Positions 50,831 through 60,430 of a stretch of DNA of 64,000 nt are shown piece after piece; position 1 is the stretch's first letter; each line of letters begins with the position of its first letter. A model generated the notes under the pieces. That model was not told where the DNA came from. It was given only the letters and a program-made list of their open reading frames with translations, and did no database searches. The DNA is from an uncultured Pelagibacteraceae bacterium. GTDB taxonomy: Bacteria > Pseudomonadota > Alphaproteobacteria > Pelagibacterales > Pelagibacteraceae. A program made the position numbers and the translations under genes. The stretch spans positions 1 to 64,000 of the forward strand of contig CACGSX010000001.1 in the NCBI GenBank assembly GCA_902575835.1. Direction: 5' to 3'.

Positions 50831-51559
50831 TTATTCCCAATCAAACCTTTGAAAAGAGTCAAATATCCTAAAAATACCCTGAGACCATTGAGTACATACT
50901 TTAGAAAATTCAGGATCGTTCATATTAAGACATTTGAGAGAAGCAATTTTAATCTCATCTTTTTTTATCACAGCAAAGTCTATTGGTGGACCAACAGTTA
51001 AATCACTTTTTAATGTAGAGTCCATTGATATCAATGCACATCTCGATGCATCTCCAATTGAGACTTTTGGTGTAATCACTCTGTCTAAAATCGGTTTTCC
51101 ATATTTAACTTCTCCAATTACTAAATATGGTTTGCTGTCTGCTGGACGAATATAATTACCTTGGGGGTAAACTAAATATAGTTGAGGTGTTTGATTTTTT
51201 ATTTGACCACCAACAATAAAGGTGGATCCTAGTAAAACACTATCAGTATTAATTCCTTGTGGAGAAGAATGTTCAATATTTAAGGAGCCTATATACGAAG
51301 CAATTTGTTCAAAATCACTGCATGTATTTAAATTCATAATACCTGTTTCACTTTTTAAATCTTTTTTAATTGAATTATAAACAGCTTGGGAAGTTCCAAG
51401 ATTTCCTGAAGTAACAATTACAATTGATCTATCTCCAACATCGTGTGTTAGCATTTTGGAGTATATATTTACATTATCAAGTCCAGCGTTTGTTCTAGAG
51501 TCTGATGCAAATACTAATCCAGTCTCTGTTTTAATACCAATACAATAAGTCATGATCAA
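50831..51559 (-). CDS. proteasome-type peptidase (Anbu/BPH family)
   Basis: MTYCIGIKTETGLVFASDSRTNAGLDN; IVIVTSGNLGTSQAV; 242 aa. Confidence 0.9.
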   Translation of the reverse strand: MIMTYCIGIKTETGLVFASDSRTNAGLDNVNIYSKMLTHDVGDRSIVIVTSGNLGTSQAVYNSIKKDLKSETGIMNLNTCSDFEQIASYIGSLNIEHSSPQGINTDSVLLGSTFIVGGQIKNQTPQLYLVYPQGNYIRPADSKPYLVIGEVKYGKPILDRVITPKVSIGDASRCALISMDSTLKSDLTVGPPIDFAVIKKDEIKIASLKCLNMNDPEFSKVCTQWSQGIFRIFDSFQRFDWE

Positions 51560-51667
51560 TTAACTGTTTAAATTATATGTTATCACAATAAAACCCATTT
51601 ATTTCATATCAGGTATCTAATTTAATCATTTGCTTATTTGAGCCTTATGTAAAAAAATTAAGCAATT

Positions 51668-53116
51668 ATGTCGGATTTTTGGAAAAATTATGATTCAAAA
51701 TCAACTTTTGACGGATACATTAGTAAAGATAAAAAATTAAGAAGTCATGCTAAAATTATTTCAAGTATTCTCGAAAAATATGGAAAAAAGAGACTTCAAG
51801 AAATTGAGTTAAATTGCCAAAGTACAATAAATGCTAGGGGAATAAATTTTAGAGTTTATTCTGCAAGTAATAGAGCGGAAGAAAAAAAATGGCCTTTAGA
51901 TATTATACCAAGAATTATAACGAAATCGCAGTGGAAAACGGTATCTATAGGATTATCCCAAAGAATTAAGGCGTTAAATTTATTTATAGATGATGTATAT
52001 AATCAAAAAAAAATATTTAAAGACAAAATAATTCCAAAAGAATTAGTTTTTAATTCTCCACAATATTTGAAAGAATGCGATGGTTTTTCACCGAAACATA
52101 AGGCTTGGGCTAATATTTCTGGAACAGATTTAATTAAAAATATAAATGGAAATTTTTTAGTGCTTGAAGATAATCTTAGGGTTCCATCTGGTGTTTCATA
52201 TATGTTGGAAAATCGAATGGTAATGAGAGATATTTTTCCTGAATTATTTACAAGATATAAAGTATCTTCAGTTCATCAGTATGCGAACAAATTATATAAT
52301 TGCATGACTGAATGCATTCCAAAAAAAACTAATAATCCACATATGGTTTTATTAACTCCAGGAGTTTATAATTCAGCTTATTTTGAACATGAATTTTTAG
52401 CGGAACAAATGGGTATAGCTTTAGTTGAAGGCAAAGACCTATTTGTTGAAAATGACAATGTCTATATGAAAACTGTCAAAGGGCCTCTAAAGGTAGATTG
52501 TATATATAGAAGATTAGATGATAATTTTATTGATCCAAAAGTGTTCTTTAAAGGATCTCTTTTAGGAGTTCCTGGTCTATTTAAATGCTGGAGAAAAGGT
52601 AATGTGGGTATCATAAATGCGTTAGGAACTGGGGTCGCAGATGATAAAGCAGTCTATTCGTATGTAGAAAAAATGATTGTATATTATTTAGGAGAACAAC
52701 CAAAAATTGATCAGGTTGAAACTTTTTTATGTAATATAAAAACACATAGAAATCATGTTATTTCAAATATATCTAAATTAGTTGTGAAACCCGCTAATGC
52801 ATCTGGAGGATATGGTATCATGATTGGCCCTAAGGCATCTAAAAAAGAAAAAGAGGAAATGATAAAAAAAATTAAGAGAGATCCAAGAAATTATATTGCA
52901 CAACCATTGGAAATTCTTTCTACTGTTCCTACAATTACACCTGATAACATCGAACCAAGACATTTAGATTTAAGACCTTTTATTTTAACAGGTAAATCAA
53001 CTTATGTAACAACCGGTGGATTAACTAGAGTTGCTCTAAAAAAAGGTAGTACTATAGTTAACAGTTCTCAAGGTGGTGGATCTAAAGATACATTGATTGT
53101 GGATAGTAGAAATTAA
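51668..53116 (+). CDS. circularly permuted ATP-grasp type 2 protein (COG2308-like)
   Basis: ISGTDLIKNINGNFLVLEDNLRVPSGVSYMLENR; LLTPGVYNSAYFEHEFLAEQMGIALVEGKDL; IINALGTGVADDKAVYSYV; NSSQGGGSKDT. Confidence 0.93.
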   Translation: MSDFWKNYDSKSTFDGYISKDKKLRSHAKIISSILEKYGKKRLQEIELNCQSTINARGINFRVYSASNRAEEKKWPLDIIPRIITKSQWKTVSIGLSQRIKALNLFIDDVYNQKKIFKDKIIPKELVFNSPQYLKECDGFSPKHKAWANISGTDLIKNINGNFLVLEDNLRVPSGVSYMLENRMVMRDIFPELFTRYKVSSVHQYANKLYNCMTECIPKKTNNPHMVLLTPGVYNSAYFEHEFLAEQMGIALVEGKDLFVENDNVYMKTVKGPLKVDCIYRRLDDNFIDPKVFFKGSLLGVPGLFKCWRKGNVGIINALGTGVADDKAVYSYVEKMIVYYLGEQPKIDQVETFLCNIKTHRNHVISNISKLVVKPANASGGYGIMIGPKASKKEKEEMIKKIKRDPRNYIAQPLEILSTVPTITPDNIEPRHLDLRPFILTGKSTYVTTGGLTRVALKKGSTIVNSSQGGGSKDTLIVDSRN

Positions 53117-53898
53117 ATTAGACTTGGTATTATTTTTCTTAAATCCATGGAAAGCTTAGGATTAATTTTTGAATATATCACTCCCTTACCTATTTTTTTT
53201 AATGCTAATATTTTTCCATCTGGTGAAATAATAGCCGTATGACCAAATGTTTCTCTTTTAGGGGTATTTTTTCCAGTTTGAGCTGGTGCAAATATATAAC
53301 AAAAATTTTCAATCGCTCTTGCTCTTAAAAGTGTTAACCAATGTTTTTGTCCAGTAAACTTTGTGAAAGCTGATGGAACAGCAATAAAACTCAAATTTTT
53401 TTTTGATAAATTTCTGTAAAGTTCTGGAAATCTCAGATCAAAACATATTGTAAAACCTATTTTACCCCAAGGTAAATTGGCAGATACTAATTTATTTCCT
53501 GCTTTAAAAGTTTTGCTTTCTTTATGCTGTTCTTTATTTGGAATTTTAACATCAAACATGTTAATTTTGTCATAATATTTGACAATTTTTCCATTCGGTC
53601 CAACCAATATCGATCTATTTCTGAGTTTATTTTTAACTTTAACGCAAATTGACCCGAGCAAAATCCATTTTTTATATTTTTTTGAAACTTCTTTAATTTT
53701 CTTTAAAATTGGATCTTTATTCATTTCAAATGAAAATTTAAATAATATTTCTCTACTGCTAGACATCAAAGAGGAGGTTTCGGGTGTAATGATTAAATCT
53801 GATTTATTTTTTATAGCTTGATTTACATATTTAAGAATATCTTTAAAATTATCTTTATAATTTTCTCCACTAGATAATTGTATGCATGCTATTTTCAT
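53113..53898 (-). CDS. carbon-nitrogen hydrolase (nitrilase superfamily)
   Basis: IACIQLSSGENYKDN; IITPETS; YDKINMFDV; IGFTICFDLRFPELYR; GHTAIISPDGKIL. Confidence 0.92.
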   Translation of the reverse strand: MKIACIQLSSGENYKDNFKDILKYVNQAIKNKSDLIITPETSSLMSSSREILFKFSFEMNKDPILKKIKEVSKKYKKWILLGSICVKVKNKLRNRSILVGPNGKIVKYYDKINMFDVKIPNKEQHKESKTFKAGNKLVSANLPWGKIGFTICFDLRFPELYRNLSKKNLSFIAVPSAFTKFTGQKHWLTLLRARAIENFCYIFAPAQTGKNTPKRETFGHTAIISPDGKILALKKIGKGVIYSKINPKLSMDLRKIIPSLI

Positions 53899-54572
53899 GT
53901 TTGAAACCCATATTTTTTTTCTAAATATTTAATTACATTATGAATTATAAAAGTCATAAACAAGTAAATACCTCCAGCAACGATAAACACCTCTACCGGC
54001 TTAAATGTCGTTGAAATTATGTATTTTGCAACACCTGTTAAATCCATTAGTGTGACTGTGCTTGCTAGAGATGTTCCTTTAAGCATCAAAATAATTTCAT
54101 TCCCGTAGGCTGGTAAAGACTGTTTAATTGCAATAGGTATTTGAATTTTTGTAAAAATTATTTTTGAAGGTATACCCAAACTTTTTCCAGCTTCTAAATA
54201 TCCCAGTTTTATAGTTTGAAAAGCTGATCTCAATATTTCTGAAGTATAAGCCCCTGTATTTAATGAAAATGCTATTATCGCACACCAGTATGGTTCTTTT
54301 AAAACTACCCATAAAAAGGTTGTTCTTAAATATTCAATTTGACCTAATCCAAAATATATTATGAAGATTTGTACCAATAAAGGTGTTCCTCTAAAAATAT
54401 ATGAATACCCGTAAGCAAATTTATTAATCAACTTATTATTATTCATTCTCAAGATTGCAAAACCTAATCCAATAAAAAGACCAAGAATTAGGGATACAGA
54501 TAATAGTTTAAGAGTAATCAAAGTTGCGTTCAACAACTTAGGAAAACTATTTATCATTAATTCAATATCCAT
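53895..54572 (-). CDS. polar amino acid ABC transporter permease (HisM-like)
   Basis: YIFRGTPLLVQIFIIYFGL; GAYTSEILRSAFQTIKLGYLEAGKSLGI; ILMLKGTSLAS. Confidence 0.92.
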   Translation of the reverse strand: MDIELMINSFPKLLNATLITLKLLSVSLILGLFIGLGFAILRMNNNKLINKFAYGYSYIFRGTPLLVQIFIIYFGLGQIEYLRTTFLWVVLKEPYWCAIIAFSLNTGAYTSEILRSAFQTIKLGYLEAGKSLGIPSKIIFTKIQIPIAIKQSLPAYGNEIILMLKGTSLASTVTLMDLTGVAKYIISTTFKPVEVFIVAGGIYLFMTFIIHNVIKYLEKKYGFQT

Positions 54573-55264
54573 TAATAACCTTTGCTATATTTTGTTTCTA
54601 ATCTATTTAATAATTGCATACTTAAAAATGTAAGCATTAAGTATAGAACTGCTGCAAATGAGTAAAAAAATAATGGATCTCTAGTTGAACCAGCTGCAAT
54701 ATAGGATTGTCTCATTATTTCAACTAAACCCGTTACAGATATAAGAGAAGTATCTTTTAATGTAATTTGCCAAACATTGCTTAAGTTTGGAATTGCTAAT
54801 CTAAGCATTTGAGGCAAAATAATTTTAAAGAAGTAAATATATTTATTAAAACCTAAAACTTTTGCAGCCTCGAACTGCCCCTTATCGATAGATTGTAGGG
54901 CTCCTCTAAATACTTCGGTTGAGTATGCTCCCGATATTATCCCTATTGAAAATGAACCAGTTAAAAAAGCATTAATTTCGATGTAATCATTATAACCAAA
55001 TATTGAAGCAACAAACATAATTGCTCCACTTCCACCAAAGAAAAATAAATAAATTACTAGAAGCTCTGGCACACCTCTAATAACAGTGGTGTATGCATTA
55101 CCAATAGAATTAAGAAATTTATTATTAGATAATTTTAATGGAGTAAATAAAGCAGCAAATATAAAGCCAATTATCATTGCGGTTATTGAGACTGCAATTG
55201 TCATTAAGGTTGCAAAGAATAACTCGTCTCCCCAACCTTTATCACCAAAATATAGAAGTTCCAT
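54572..55264 (-). CDS. polar amino acid ABC transporter permease (HisQ-like)
   Basis: VIRGVPELLVIYLFFFGG; GAYSTEVFRGALQSIDKGQFEAAKVLGF; TLKDTSLISVTGL. Confidence 0.92.
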   Translation of the reverse strand: MELLYFGDKGWGDELFFATLMTIAVSITAMIIGFIFAALFTPLKLSNNKFLNSIGNAYTTVIRGVPELLVIYLFFFGGSGAIMFVASIFGYNDYIEINAFLTGSFSIGIISGAYSTEVFRGALQSIDKGQFEAAKVLGFNKYIYFFKIILPQMLRLAIPNLSNVWQITLKDTSLISVTGLVEIMRQSYIAAGSTRDPLFFYSFAAVLYLMLTFLSMQLLNRLETKYSKGY

Positions 55265-55270
55265 AATATA

Positions 55271-55290
55271 GGTGGCTAATTGTAGCCACC
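55271..55290 (-). other. intercistronic perfect hairpin between amino-acid binding protein and permease genes
   Basis: GGTGGCTA-ATTG-TAGCCACC, 8-bp perfect stem and 4-nt loop; no T-run on the transcribed strand. Confidence 0.75.
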
Positions 55291-55303
55291 CATAAATAAT
55301 TTA

Positions 55304-56143
55304 TTACATAGAAGCGTCAAAACCAAAATGTTTTATTGCAAGCTTACTAATAATGCCATCATCTCTAGCTTTATCAATTGCTGCATTGAAATCATTTAAA
55401 AGTTTAGAGTCACCTTTTCTAATACCAACACCAACACCATTACCAAAATCTCCACCTGCAAATGTTGGTCCAGTTAATACAACTGCTTTACCAGATTTCT
55501 CTGCATAATCTGTAAAGGCAACTGCTGCAGCTAATGCCGCATCTATTCTACCTGCAGATAAATCTAAGTTTACTTCGTCTTGAGTTTTATAAGTTCTTAT
55601 TTTTACGTTACCCATTAAACCAGACTCTAAAAAATTCTGGTGAATTGTTGCTGTTTGTACACCAATAGTTTTACCTTTAAATGCTTTAGTCAAAACATCT
55701 AGTGTTGATTGTTCATCAGCACTTACGTCAGACAAATTAATAGCTGACATTGTTTTAAGGCCTTCATTTTTTGATCCTTTCATAACAGCTAATGATGCAA
55801 CTTCATCAGCATAACCTTGAGAAAAGTTTATTGTTTTCATTCTTTCACCAGTTATTGACATTCCTGCCATGATGGCATCAAATTTTCTTGAGACTAAAGC
55901 TGGTATCATTCCATCCCAGTCTTGCTCTACAATTGTGCAATCATGATTCATAATTTTGCATAATTCATTTGCTAATTCGACTTCAAAGCCAATCAAATTT
56001 CCAGCTGAATCTTTAGAATTCCAAGGTGGATATGCACCTTCAGTTCCTATTTTAATTTGATCTGCAATTGAAGAAATTGTTAGAAATGATGATATTAAAA
56101 TACCAAGTCCTAATACTTTTAATTTTTTCATTTTTTCCTCCAA
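55304..56143 (-). CDS. polar amino acid ABC transporter substrate-binding protein
   Basis: Signal peptide; IKIGTEGAYPPWNSKDSAGNLIGFEVELANELCKIM; WDGMIPALVSRKFDAIMAGMSIT; likely start MKKLKV a few codons inside the track ORF. Confidence 0.93.
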   Translation of the reverse strand: MEEKMKKLKVLGLGILISSFLTISSIADQIKIGTEGAYPPWNSKDSAGNLIGFEVELANELCKIMNHDCTIVEQDWDGMIPALVSRKFDAIMAGMSITGERMKTINFSQGYADEVASLAVMKGSKNEGLKTMSAINLSDVSADEQSTLDVLTKAFKGKTIGVQTATIHQNFLESGLMGNVKIRTYKTQDEVNLDLSAGRIDAALAAAVAFTDYAEKSGKAVVLTGPTFAGGDFGNGVGVGIRKGDSKLLNDFNAAIDKARDDGIISKLAIKHFGFDASM

Positions 56144-56189
56144 AAATTTTGAAGATTATTTCATAAAATTATTGTTTTAAAAAGAAAAA

Positions 56190-57230
56190 TTAATGATTTA
56201 TTGACGAGGAAAAATTCCAAGAACAATCGAAACTTGGTATATAAATTCTTGAAAGTTTTGTATTTCCAAAATTTTTGTTAAAAACATTTAACCAATTTTC
56301 GACCTGTTTTGGCTTTTTGTCTTGGCTTCCAACTTGAGCAGTAATTACACCTTTTGGTTTTAATATTCTTTCTAAAGATGACATATTTTTTGCAGCCAAA
56401 TCTATACAAAATTGATCATCATTAAGATCTACAAATATTTGATCATAAGTATTGTCTTTGACAGATTTAATACTTTCAAAAGCATCTCCCCAAACGCATT
56501 TAACTGAATTCTTTTCTGTGGCCTTCTCACCAATTTTGCTTAGATGTTTGTCACATACATCTACGACTTCAGGGTCTAATTCATACCAATCTATAAAGCC
56601 GAAGTTTTGTGAAATGCATTCTCTTGCAACACCTCCATCACCCCCACCAATAATTGCAGCTTTTTCTTTGTTAGAATTTAAATTAAGACCTGAATTTACA
56701 AAGGTTGAGCTATATAAATGTTCATCACTTTCAGCTACTTGTATTTCATTATCGATAAATAAAGCTTTTCCAAATTGTTCTAAATCAAGTATTTCAATAT
56801 ATTGACCGACATTAGATTTAAAATTTTCTAAAACTTTATTAACAACATATGATTTTTTTAAACCTGGAGAGCTATAATTGTCATGATAAAGATCAATAGT
56901 ATCTCTATTAAATTCTTTAATAATGATATTTGTATGTTCCATCTCGTCTTTTATTATATCTAGAGATACTTTTGGTGATACTTTTCCACATGTAAAAAAA
57001 TCAAAGCTTACAATTTCTTTTTCTGGGAAAGTATGAAAACTAATGTGGCTTTCAGCAAGCAAAGCGACCAATGTAAATCCTTGTGGCTCGAATTTATATT
57101 TAGAAATTTTTAAAACTGTAACTTTTGCTGCTTTAGCAATTTTATATACTAACTTTTCATAAAATTCGGGAGTATATTCCTTTTTAGTTCCAACTATATC
57201 CAATGTTATATGTTCCCCAACTTTTTCCAT
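56190..57230 (-). CDS. fused S-adenosylmethionine decarboxylase (SpeD) - spermidine synthase (SpeE)
   Basis: N-terminal LLAESHISFHTFPEKEIVSFDFFTCG (AdoMetDC processing site and Cys motif); C-terminal IEILDLEQFGKALFIDNEIQVAESDEHLYSSTFV, IIGGGDGGVARE, FVDLND. Confidence 0.9.
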   Translation of the reverse strand: MEKVGEHITLDIVGTKKEYTPEFYEKLVYKIAKAAKVTVLKISKYKFEPQGFTLVALLAESHISFHTFPEKEIVSFDFFTCGKVSPKVSLDIIKDEMEHTNIIIKEFNRDTIDLYHDNYSSPGLKKSYVVNKVLENFKSNVGQYIEILDLEQFGKALFIDNEIQVAESDEHLYSSTFVNSGLNLNSNKEKAAIIGGGDGGVARECISQNFGFIDWYELDPEVVDVCDKHLSKIGEKATEKNSVKCVWGDAFESIKSVKDNTYDQIFVDLNDDQFCIDLAAKNMSSLERILKPKGVITAQVGSQDKKPKQVENWLNVFNKNFGNTKLSRIYIPSFDCSWNFSSSINH

Positions 57231-57319
57231 AAGAATCTAATATATATCTTTTTTAACTAACGAAATTTTTTACTTCTTTCAAACAAAAAACTATTATAAT
57301 AATTTATTGAGGATAAACA

Positions 57320-59353
57320 TTGAAAAACAATTGGTCAGATAACGAAGCTAAAAAATATATTAAAAAGTATAAGAAATTGGGTCATTCTGAAGATATGGCT
57401 TTAAGAGTTTATACAACTAGACTTCTAGGTAGAAATCCAGAATTGGTATTGCATGGTGGTGGCAATACATCAGTTAAGACAAAAATCAAAGATATAGATG
57501 GTAAATACTATGATGTTCTTTGCGTAAAAGGCAGCGGATGGGATATGGCCGAAATTGAACCAGCAGGTTTACCAGCTGTTAAATTAAATCCGTTGCTTAC
57601 TATGAAAAAAAAGAAAACTCTTTCTGACGATGACATGGTTGCTTTTCAAAAAAAAAATTTAATAGATACAAAATCACCCAATCCATCAGTTGAAACTTTT
57701 TTACATGCATTTTTACCGTTTAAATTTGTTGACCACACTCATTCTGATGCAATTATGAAAATTACTAATAGACCAAATGGAGAAATGCTATCAAAAAAAA
57801 TATTTGGTAAAAAAACTGCAATAGTGCCATATGTAATGCCAGGATTTAAATTAGCTCAAAAAATAAATGAAGTTTATTCTAAAAATCCAGATATCAATTG
57901 TTTGATTTTATTAAACCACGGTATTTTCACATTTGCTGATAATGCGAAAGATGCTTACAGTTTAATGATTAAGTACATATCTGATGCTGAAAAAACTTTA
58001 ACCAAACTAAAAAAGAAAAAAATAAAACAGATAAAGAAAACTAAATTTAATTTCTCAACTGCAGATGTGGCTCCTATATTGAGAGGTCTTTTATCTGAAA
58101 AAAATGATAACAAATTTATCTTAAATTTCAAAAAAAATAGTAGGTTAGATTATTTTATTAATGGTAAAGATATAAATAGGTATTCAAATGAAGGAACAGC
58201 TACTCCTGATCATGTTATTAGAGTTAAACCATTTCCCTTAATAATATCACCAAAAGCAAACTGTACATTAGATGAATTTAAAAATTTAGCTGAAAAAAAA
58301 TTCAAAGAATATAGGCAAAAATATAAAAAATATTTTGAATCTAATAAGAAAAAAACTAAAGAAAAAAAAGTAATGCTTGATACATCTCCTAGAGTAATTC
58401 TAGTTCAGAATTTTGGTTTATTTACAGTAGGAGATACCTTAAAAGCTGCAAAAATTGCAGGTGATTTAACTCAAACTAATGCCAATGTAATTTCAAGCGT
58501 TGAAGAGACGTCCAAATATAAATTCTTATCAAAAAAAGACTTATTTAATGTCGAGTATTGGTCCTTAGAACAAGCAAAATTAAACAAAGCAAAAAAAGAA
58601 TTGCAAGGCAATGTTGTTGTTATCACTGGTAGTACAGGTGAAATTGGTAAAGCAACCTATAAATTATTTAAAAAATATGGAGCTGAAGTTGTTTTGCTTG
58701 ATATTAATAAAAGTAAGATAAATGATTTACAGACAAAAATAGGTGATCTTTGTATTCACTGTGATGTAACTAACAAACAAAGCGTAAAAAAAGCATTTAA
58801 TAAAATTTTGGAAATATATGGAGGTGTAGATATTTTAATATCTAATGCTGGTACTGCTATAGGTGGATCAATTGCAGAAGTTAATGATGAAATACTTCGA
58901 AAAAGTTTTGAAGATAATTTTTTCTCACACCAAAATTGTGCTTCAGAGGCTGTAAAAATTATGAAAAAACAAAATATAAATGGGTGTTTGTTATTTAATA
59001 TATCTAAGCAATCAGTTAATCCTGGTAAAAATTTTGGACCATATGGATTGCCTAAGTCTGCGCTTTTAAATTTATGTAAACAATATGCAGTTGATTATGG
59101 ACACCTTGGTATTAGATCAAACGGTGTAAACGCTGATAGAATTAGAAGTGGTTTATTAAATGACAAAATGATTAAACAAAGAGCAAAAGCAAGAGAAGTA
59201 ACTACGGATCAATATATGAGTGGAAACCTACTGTTAAGTGAGGTCAAAGCAGATGATGTGGCCAAAGCTTTTTATCATCTTGCGATATCAAAAAAATCAA
59301 CTGGAGCAGTACTAACCGTAGACGGTGGAAATATTGCAGCTTCTTTAAGGTAA
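57320..59353 (+). CDS. bifunctional class II aldolase / short-chain dehydrogenase fusion, TTG start
   Basis: Aldolase: LVLHGGGNTSVK, PSVETFLHAFLPFKFVDHTHSDA, LLNHGIFTF; SDR: VVITGSTGEIGKATYKLFKKYGAEVVLLD, ISNAGTAIGG, YGLPKSA. Confidence 0.93.
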   Translation: MKNNWSDNEAKKYIKKYKKLGHSEDMALRVYTTRLLGRNPELVLHGGGNTSVKTKIKDIDGKYYDVLCVKGSGWDMAEIEPAGLPAVKLNPLLTMKKKKTLSDDDMVAFQKKNLIDTKSPNPSVETFLHAFLPFKFVDHTHSDAIMKITNRPNGEMLSKKIFGKKTAIVPYVMPGFKLAQKINEVYSKNPDINCLILLNHGIFTFADNAKDAYSLMIKYISDAEKTLTKLKKKKIKQIKKTKFNFSTADVAPILRGLLSEKNDNKFILNFKKNSRLDYFINGKDINRYSNEGTATPDHVIRVKPFPLIISPKANCTLDEFKNLAEKKFKEYRQKYKKYFESNKKKTKEKKVMLDTSPRVILVQNFGLFTVGDTLKAAKIAGDLTQTNANVISSVEETSKYKFLSKKDLFNVEYWSLEQAKLNKAKKELQGNVVVITGSTGEIGKATYKLFKKYGAEVVLLDINKSKINDLQTKIGDLCIHCDVTNKQSVKKAFNKILEIYGGVDILISNAGTAIGGSIAEVNDEILRKSFEDNFFSHQNCASEAVKIMKKQNINGCLLFNISKQSVNPGKNFGPYGLPKSALLNLCKQYAVDYGHLGIRSNGVNADRIRSGLLNDKMIKQRAKAREVTTDQYMSGNLLLSEVKADDVAKAFYHLAISKKSTGAVLTVDGGNIAASLR

Positions 59354-60430
59354 TTAATTAAATAACTTTTTTAAGCCCTCAGAAGAAGCATCACAAACTC
59401 CTTTTTCTGTTATTAATGCAGTAACATATTTAGCAGGTGTTACATCAAAGGCTAAATTTAATGATTTGCTTTTTTCGGGATATATTAAAACTTTATCCAC
59501 TTTATTATCTTTGTTAATTCCATCCACATGAGAAAGTTCTCTTGGATCTCTTTCTTCTATTGGAATATCTTTAGAGTTTTTTAAATTCCAATCTATAGTT
59601 GAACTTGGTAAAGCAACATAAAAAGGAACCTTATTATCATGAGCAGCAAGAGCTTTTAAATATGTGCCGATTTTATTGCACACATCTCCGTTAGATAATG
59701 TCCTATCTGTTCCAACAATACACATATCAACCTGTCCTCTTTGCATTAATATTCCACCTGTATTATCTGCTATAATTGTATTTGGAATTTCTTCTTCATT
59801 AAGTTCATATGATGTAAGGTTTGCTCCTTGATTTCTTGGTCTAGTTTCATCTACCCAAACATGTATTGGTATTCCTTTTTTATGTGCATGATAAATAGGA
59901 GATGTTGCTGTTCCCCAATTTATTGTGGCTAACCAACCTGCATTGCAATGTGTAAGAATATTTACGGTATCTTTCTTTTTATTATATATATCTTCAATAA
60001 TATTTAATCCATTTTTACCAATACTTTTACAAAATCCCTCGTCTTCTTTACAAATTTCTTTAGCTTCATTGAGTGCAACATTAAATAAATTTACAGGTTC
60101 AACAAATGATAATTTGTTATTCATTCTATGTATTGCCCATTGGAGATTTATTGCTGTTGGTCTAGATGCAACTAATTCCTCTGAACTTTTTTTTATAAAA
60201 TCTAAACTGTTATTTTCTTTTATAGCTAAAACTAACCCAAATGCAGCTGTGCCTCCGATTAATGGAGCACCTCGAACTTCCATTGTTTTAATAGCATTTA
60301 TAGCTTCTTTAACTGAACTTAATTCCTTTATTGTAAATTTATGTGGCAGCTTTGTCTGATCTATAATTTTTACAATTTGTTTTTCTTCATCAAACCAAAT
60401 TGTTTTATATTCAACACCATTAATTTTCAT
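59354..60430 (-). CDS. mtnA: S-methyl-5-thioribose-1-phosphate isomerase
   Basis: MEVRGAPLIGGTAAFGLVLAI; NILTHCNAGWLAT; VWVDETRPRNQGANLTSYEL; MCIVGTDRTLSNGDVCNKIGTY. Confidence 0.94.
   Translation of the reverse strand: MKINGVEYKTIWFDEEKQIVKIIDQTKLPHKFTIKELSSVKEAINAIKTMEVRGAPLIGGTAAFGLVLAIKENNSLDFIKKSSEELVASRPTAINLQWAIHRMNNKLSFVEPVNLFNVALNEAKEICKEDEGFCKSIGKNGLNIIEDIYNKKKDTVNILTHCNAGWLATINWGTATSPIYHAHKKGIPIHVWVDETRPRNQGANLTSYELNEEEIPNTIIADNTGGILMQRGQVDMCIVGTDRTLSNGDVCNKIGTYLKALAAHDNKVPFYVALPSSTIDWNLKNSKDIPIEERDPRELSHVDGINKDNKVDKVLIYPEKSKSLNLAFDVTPAKYVTALITEKGVCDASSEGLKKLFN

Noticed and set aside
59925-60359. Antisense ORF of 144 aa inside mtnA
   Set aside because: Longest nested ORF, but opposite a clear MtnA catalytic region and without recognisable features.
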